64,000 bases of DNA from Acidobacteriota bacterium (GTDB lineage Bacteria; Acidobacteriota; Vicinamibacteria; Fen-336), in NCBI GenBank assembly GCA_003223555.1, contig QHVM01000080.1:1-64000 (forward strand), written 5' to 3'. The translations under genes were made by a program, and so were the position numbers. Below are positions 58,616 to 64,000 of the stretch, piece after piece (the first letter of the stretch is position 1; every line of letters starts with the position of its first letter). Under the pieces are notes generated by a model. The model saw only the letters and a program-made list of their open reading frames with translations. It made no database searches and was not told the DNA's origin.

Positions 58616-60640
58616 GCGGATTTCAACGGCGACGGCCGGCTGGACCTGGGCGTGGCCAACGCCGGCTCCAACGATGTTTCCGTGCTCCTGGGCAGCGGCA
58701 GAGGGGTCTTCCAGGCGGCGCTGACCTTCGCCGTGGGCACCGGTCCCCAGTCGGTCGCCGCGGCCGACTTCAATGGCGACGGCCGGCTGGACCTGGCGGT
58801 CGCCGACGGTGGTTCCAACAGCGTCTCGGTGCTGCGCGGCAACGGCGACGGGACGTTCCAGGCCGCTTTGAGCTTAGCCGTGGGCGCCAACCCTCAGTCC
58901 GTGGCCTCGGGGGACTTCAACGGCGATGGCCGGTTGGACCTGGCGGTCGCCAACGGCGGTTCCAACAGCGTCTCGGTGCTGCGCGGCAACGGCGACGGGA
59001 CGTTCCAGTCCGGGCTGAGTTTCGCCGTGGGCGCCAGTCCCCAGTTCGTCGCGGTGGGCGACTTCAACGGCGACGGCCGGCCGGACCTGGCGGTCGCCAA
59101 CAGCGGTTCCAGCACCGTCTCGGTGCTGGCGGGCAACGGTGATGGCACGTTCCAGGCCGCGCTGAGCTTCGCCGTAGGCAACGGTCCCTGGGCGGTGGCG
59201 GTGGGCGACTTCAATGGCGACGGCAAGCTGGACCTGGCGGTGGCGAATCTCTACTCCAACACGGTCTCGGCGCTGCTGGGCAACGGTGATGGGACCTTCC
59301 AGGCCACCCGGGACTTCGGCGCGGGCGCCAATCCTCAGTCCGTGGCCGTAGGCGATCTCAACGGCGACGGCAAGCTGGACCTGGTGGTGGTGAATTTCCT
59401 CTCCAACGCCGTCTCGGTGCTGCTGGGCAACGGCGATGGAAGTTTCCTGTCGGGGCAGACCTTCGGCACAGGCTCGACTCCCCTCTCGGTGGCCGCGGGT
59501 GACCTGGACGGCGACGGCAAGCTGGACCTGGCGGTGGCCAACTATCATTCCAACACCGTCTCGGTTCTGCCGGGCAACGGCGATGCGACCTTCCAGGCGG
59601 CGCTGACCTTCACGGCGGGCGTCAATCCTGTCTCGGTAGCCACCGGAGACTTCAACGGCGACGGCCGGCCGGACCTGGCGGCGGCCAATTACGGGTCCAA
59701 CACCGTCTCGGTGCTGCGGGGCAACGGCGATGGGACCTTCCAGACGGCTCTCAACTATGCGGCGGGCATCAATCCCTATTCGGTGGCCGTGGGCGACTTC
59801 AATCGCGATGGGGTGGCGGACCTGGCGGTGGCCAACTACGGCTCCAACAACGTCTCGGTGCTGCGGGGCAACGGCGATGGGACCTTCCAGCCCGCGCTGA
59901 CCTTCGCCGTCGGCAGTGGGCCTGTCTTCGTGGCCGTGGGCGACCTCAATCGCGACGGCGTGCCGGACCTCGCGGTGGCGGACTCCGGCGCCAACACCGT
60001 CTCGGTGCTGCTGGGCAACGGCGATGGAACTTTCCAGACCGCGCGCGACTATCCTGCGGGCGGCGGTCCCTGGGGCGTGGCGGTTGGGGATCTCAACCGC
60101 GATGGCGTGCCGGACCTGGCGGTGTCCGACCATTACTCCACCACAGTCTCGGTGCTGCTGGGCAACGGCGATGGGACCTTCCGCTTGGCGTTCACATTCG
60201 ATGCGGGCCCTCGTCCGATCGCGGTGGCCGTGGGCGAATTCAATGGCGATGGGGCGCCGGACCTGGCGGTGGTCAATTACGCTCCCAACGCCACATCGAC
60301 CATCTCGGTGCGGCTGGGCAACGGTGATGGGACCTTCCAGGGGGCGCGGACCTACGACGTGGGTTCGGGCGCCGCCGCGGTGGCGGTGGCCGACTTCAAC
60401 GGTGATGGGGTTCCGGACCTGGCGGTTCCCAACTACGGCTCCAATTTCCTCCCCACGCTCTACGTCTCGGTGCTGCTGGGCAACGGCGACGGGACTTTCC
60501 AGACGGCCCTGAACTTCGGCGCGGGCAGCGGCGCAATCTCGGCGGCCCTGGCCGACTTCAACGGGGATGGGATGACGGACGTGGTGGTGGCCAACTTTGG
60601 CGCCAACGTGTCCGTGCTGGTGAACGACACCGTTTCTGCG
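58616..60640 (+). repeat. 14 tandem FG-GAP units of about 147 bases
   Basis: The units encode the pattern GDFNGDGxxDLAVAN-(x)n-VSVLxGNGDGTFQ. Repeats 12 and 13 have short insertions (about 3-5 residues). DNA-level identity between neighbours is high in the GGCAACGGCGATGGGACC block, which favours slippage or recombination. Confidence 0.9.
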
Positions 60641-60648
60641 CCGCAGAA

Positions 60649-61310
60649 GTTCACCCTCACGGTGAACAAGACGGGGACGGGCGGCGGCACGGTCACCTCC
60701 AGCCCGGCCGGGATCAACTGCGGGGCCACCTGCTCGGCCTCCTACAGCTCCGGCACGCCGGCGACGCTGACCGCGAGTGCGGCCAGCGGGTCCACCTTTA
60801 CCGGCTGGAGTGGGGTGGGCTGCTCGGGCACGGGCGCCTGCACCGTGACCATGAACGCGACCACCACGGTCACGGCCAACTTCAACCTGCAGAGCGACAC
60901 CCTCGGCCTCCTACAGCTCCGGCACGCCGGTGACGCTGACCGTGAGTGCGGCCGGCGGGTCCACCTTCACCGCCTGGAGTGGGGGCGGCTGCTCGGGCGC
61001 CGGCACCTGCACCGTGACCATGAACACGGCCACCACGGTCACGGTCAGCTTCGACCTGCAGAGCCAAACCCTCCCCGTGAGCAAGACGGGGACGGGCAGC
61101 GGCACGGTCACCTCCAGCCCGGCCGGGATCAACTGCGGGGCCATCTGCCTGGCCTCCTACAGCTCCGGTACGCCGGTGACGCTGACCGCGAGTGCGGCCG
61201 GCGGGTCCAGCTTCGCCGGCTGGAGTGGGGGCGGTTGCTCGGGCACCAGCACCTGCACGGTGACCATGAACGCGGCCACCACGGTCACCGCCGGCTTTGG
61301 CACCGCCGGC
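60649..61310 (+). repeat. three InlB B-like repeats, the second truncated
   Basis: Copies 1 and 3 read TLTVNKTGTGGGTVTSSPAG onwards with Cys pairs (NCGATC, GCSGTGAC). Copy 2 begins within the unit at SYSSGTPVTLT, directly after LQSD of copy 1. The missing part equals 77 bases of copy 1 between two CTC triplets. Confidence 0.8.
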
Positions 61311-62975
61311 GTGAGCGCCCCCGTCCTGAAGTGGGCGTATGGCGGCTGCCTGTCCGGCCCGTGGTGCGACGCGGGCTGGTACTCCTCCCCCGCCGTGGCG
61401 GACCTCGACGGCGACGGCAAGCCCGACGTGATCTGGGGCGCTTACGACGTGGTGGCCTTGAACGGCGCCGATGGCAGCCTCAAGTGGCGCGCCCCGAGCA
61501 ACAACCGCGTCTGGCCGGGCACCGCCCTCGCTGATCTCACGGGCGACGGGACGCTGGAGGTGATCGTCGGCCGGAGCTCCGATTCGCTCACCGTCTACAA
61601 CCGCTTCGGCAGCGTCGTCTGGGCGCGAAATCCCTTCGGCCGCGGCGAGATCCGCAGCCTGGCGGTGGAGGACCTGGAGAGGGATGGAAAGCTCGAGATC
61701 GTCGTGGGATCCACCAGCGACGCGAACGGCGCCTTGCAGATGAGCGTCTACGAGCCCGACGGCACGGTCCGCGCGGGATGGCCGGCCCGGCACAGCGGCG
61801 AGCCGGGCTACGGCTCGGGCATGAACAACGAGAACCTCGCCGTGGCCGACATGAACGGCGACGGCTCCAAGGAGATCTTCGGCCCCACCGCCACGAACTA
61901 CATCACCGCCCTCGACCGGAACGGCAACCAGCTCCCGACCAACTCCGTCTACAACAACGCCTACCCGGTGGGGCCCAAGGTCTGGAGCCAGGTGGGCGTC
62001 AATGTCGACCTCGCCGCGGACCTGCGCGGTTATACCAACTGCGGGGTGGAGAACCGACCCTCCTTCGATTACGGCGCTCCCGTCGTTGCCGACGTCGACG
62101 GCGACGGCATCCCCGAGCTGATCGTGGTCGGCAACGTCTACGACTGCGGGACCGGCCCCTACACCGACCTCTACCAGATGCCGTTCATCCTCAAGCTCGA
62201 CCGCACGCGCTGGAGCGGCAGCGGCTTCGACTGGACCGTGATCCCCCCGCCCGGCCCCGGCAGCGCGCCGCGGGCCGAGGACTACAGCGTCATCGAGGAC
62301 GTCGTCCCCAGCGCGGTCGTGGCCGACCTTGACGGCGACGGCTTCAAGGAGATCCTGTTCCCCTCCTACGACGGCAAGGTCCACGCCTACTGGCTCGACA
62401 AGACCGAGCACGGGAGCTGGCCCTACACGATCCCGACCAGCGGGGCCTCGGGCGACGACTTCCGCTTCGCGAGCGAACCGGTGGTGGCCGACCTCGACAA
62501 CGACGGCCACGCCGAAGTGATCTTCACCTCCTGGCCCAAGAAAGCCACCGGAGGCGTGGGGCAGCTCCACATCCTCGACTATCTCGGCCGGGAGCTGTAC
62601 CGGATCAACCTGCCGGCGCCGGACCTCAGCCGCACCTGGAACGGCGGGCTGGGCGCACCCACCATCGCCAACATCGACTCCGATCCGGACCTCGAGCTGG
62701 TGGTGGGGACCGTGGCCAGCGGTGTCGTGGCCTACGACCTTCCCGGGAGCGCGAGCGCGCGCATCCTGTGGGGAACGGGACGGGGCAGTTACAGACGCAC
62801 GGGAACGACCGGCCCCCCCTGAGGCGGCCGGCGCGTGGGGCCGCGGTCAAGCCGGCCCTCGTGACCCGCGTCTCCCACCTCACCGTCGCGTCCCGGTAAC
62901 CGGGCCGTCGGACCTCGGGGGACGCAGCGTCGCGATGCGTCCGTCAGTGCTACCATTCGCCAGGTCGAAACCCTC

Positions 62976-64000
62976 ATGCGTCGCGCCGTCGGGGCCTGGC
63001 CGGACCTGCGAGCCGTCTTCGGCGCCGTGGTCGTGGCGGCGGCCCTGCACGGCCTCCACCCGGCCGCCGGCGCCCAGACCGCGAGCCCGCGGAACGCTCC
63101 GCCCCTGACCGTGAGCATGGGTCCCCGCGGCGGCGAATGGAAGAGGGTCTTCAATCCCTTCCGGGACGACTCGGAGACACGCTACCCCGCGGCGGCGGGA
63201 ATCTACGAGCCTCTCATCGTCTACAACCGGGCGACGGGGAGCTACATTCCGTGGCTGGCGACCGGGTACGAATGGGCCGCGAGCAACACGAAGCTCCGAT
63301 TCTCCATCCGCTCCGGCGTCCTGTGGTCCGACGGGACGCCGTTCTCCCCGCGTGACGTGGTCTTCACGTTCGACCTCATGCGCCGGGCGCCCGCGCTGGA
63401 CCGCCAGAAGCTGTGGAGCTTCCTGGCCGACGTCGCGGCCGTCGGCTCGGCGAGCGTCGAGTTCACGCTCAAGCGCCCCTACACTCCGGGACTCGCCTAC
63501 ATCGGACAGCAGCCGATCGTTTCCGAGCACAGGTGGAAGACCGTCCCTCAGCCGGCGTCCTTCGACGACCCCGACCCGGTGGGAACCGGACCGTTCACCG
63601 AGGTGCGGCGGTTCGAGCCGACCGTCTACGACCTCGGCCGCAACCCGAAGTACTGGCAGAGCGGCAAGCCCGCCGCCGCGGTGCTGCGGGTCCCCCTGTA
63701 TCACGGCAACGAGGAGATCGTGAGAGCCCTGGCGGCGGACGAGCTGGACTGGGCGTCTCTCTTCGTTCCGGACATCGAGAAGAACTGGGTCGCCAAGGAC
63801 CCCGCTCGCCATCAGTACTGGTATCCGGACTTCGGGCCGACCGCCCTCCTGTACCTGAACACCCGCCACAAGCCGTTCAACGAGCGGGAGGTGCGGAAGG
63901 CCTTGAGCATGGCCATCGACCGTCCGCGGATCATGAAGGAAGCGATGAGCGGCTACCCCCAGCCGGCCGACGCGACCGGCCTCGCCGAGTCGCAGAAGCG
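62976..64000 (+). CDS. family 5 extracellular solute-binding protein (partial)
   Basis: The frame opens at ATG 62976 and runs off the window end (341 codons visible). A signal peptide (ending HPAAGAQ) precedes an SBP_bac_5 domain: AAAGIYEPLIVYN, WSDGTPFSPRDVVFTFDLM, DPVGTGPFTEVRRF, NPKYWQSGKP, and KPFNEREVRKALSMAID. Proteins of this type deliver peptides, nickel or oligosaccharides to ABC importers. The permease and ATPase genes would be expected just outside the window. Confidence 0.92.
   Translation, partial: MRRAVGAWPDLRAVFGAVVVAAALHGLHPAAGAQTASPRNAPPLTVSMGPRGGEWKRVFNPFRDDSETRYPAAAGIYEPLIVYNRATGSYIPWLATGYEWAASNTKLRFSIRSGVLWSDGTPFSPRDVVFTFDLMRRAPALDRQKLWSFLADVAAVGSASVEFTLKRPYTPGLAYIGQQPIVSEHRWKTVPQPASFDDPDPVGTGPFTEVRRFEPTVYDLGRNPKYWQSGKPAAAVLRVPLYHGNEEIVRALAADELDWASLFVPDIEKNWVAKDPARHQYWYPDFGPTALLYLNTRHKPFNEREVRKALSMAIDRPRIMKEAMSGYPQPADATGLAESQK

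Larger units (their letters stand above)
58466..62822 (+). pseudogene. FG-GAP/InlB-repeat secreted protein interrupted by a frameshift
   Basis: A signal peptide (1-29) leads to 14 tandem FG-GAP repeats (about 49 residues each) with D-x-N-G-D-G-x-x-D calcium loops. Three InlB-like B-repeats (60649-61310) follow, then a second FG-GAP region (for example VADLDGDGKPD) to 62822. The first frame runs into unrelated sequence after about 60905 and stops at 61534. The second frame carries the rest. The second InlB repeat lacks about 77 bases, so the frame changes. Restoring them would give one protein of about 1,480 residues. The gene is either broken or mis-assembled at repeats. Confidence 0.75.

Noticed and set aside
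58874-60133. 419-residue minus-strand frame with regular repeats
   Set aside because: It is the antisense of the tandem FG-GAP repeats, and its periodicity copies theirs.

Overview
The window is high-GC bacterial chromosome, most likely from an Acidobacteriota member. Several gene families point there: an ADOP-type (acidobacterial duplicated orphan permease) FtsX transporter next to a PadR regulator, a VWFA-related protein of the acidobacterial type, a TonB-dependent receptor with an N-terminal carboxypeptidase-regulatory domain, and long FG-GAP/TPR and InlB-repeat secreted proteins. The family assignments come from reading the translations, not from a database search. No rRNA, tRNA, CRISPR array, intact insertion sequence or prophage was seen.

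Layout. 1-9 kb: a helix-turn-helix protein and a beta-propeller protein; a winged-helix/TPR regulator divergent from a secreted cupin; a frameshifted DUF3616-like gene; recQ divergent from an exported RraA-like protein. 9-17 kb: a TonB-dependent receptor and a 1283-residue FG-GAP/UnbV/redoxin/TPR protein, probably a nutrient-uptake pair. 17-23 kb: an ArsR-SRPBCC-membrane protein operon with two ATGA overlaps, a decayed PEP-mutase/isocitrate-lyase gene, then ADOP permease, PadR and VWFA protein. 23-30 kb: a membrane protein that joins a PycTM-like segment to a metallophosphoesterase, a CotH kinase-like protein, an OprP-type porin, arfB, a truncated GGDEF/EAL gene and an MBL hydrolase.

30-42 kb is the metabolic and signalling core. 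It holds kgd (one-polypeptide E2-E1 2-oxoglutarate enzyme), a NarL-type response regulator with a MEDS-PAS-GAF histidine kinase, a REC-PAS-kinase-REC hybrid, and korAB (2-oxoglutarate:ferredoxin oxidoreductase). The cell therefore has two routes from 2-oxoglutarate to the succinyl level, and sensory genes lie between them. A DUF421 gene follows korB, and its stop codon overlaps a consensus -35 box that drives a structured RNA of about 210 nt ending in a perfect intrinsic terminator.

42-54 kb: an orphan PilO/secretin-N/PilP-like protein, an RRM protein, a zinc-ribbon Ser/Thr kinase, a PPi-type phosphofructokinase, an M28 peptidase, a relic of a type III DNA methyltransferase, a zinc alcohol dehydrogenase, a DUF2330 protein and an RnfD-like protein. 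54-58 kb: a tightly overlapping operon of thioesterase, molybdopterin oxidoreductase, small membrane protein and M24 peptidase. 58-64 kb: a long FG-GAP/InlB-repeat protein broken by a frameshift, and the start of a family 5 solute-binding protein that runs off the window.

Four gene remnants (amidohydrolase, PEP mutase, type III methyltransferase, GGDEF/EAL) and several single-base frame breaks at G/C runs show local decay or base-calling errors. Strong GC codon bias makes giant antisense open frames opposite the real genes; these were left out.
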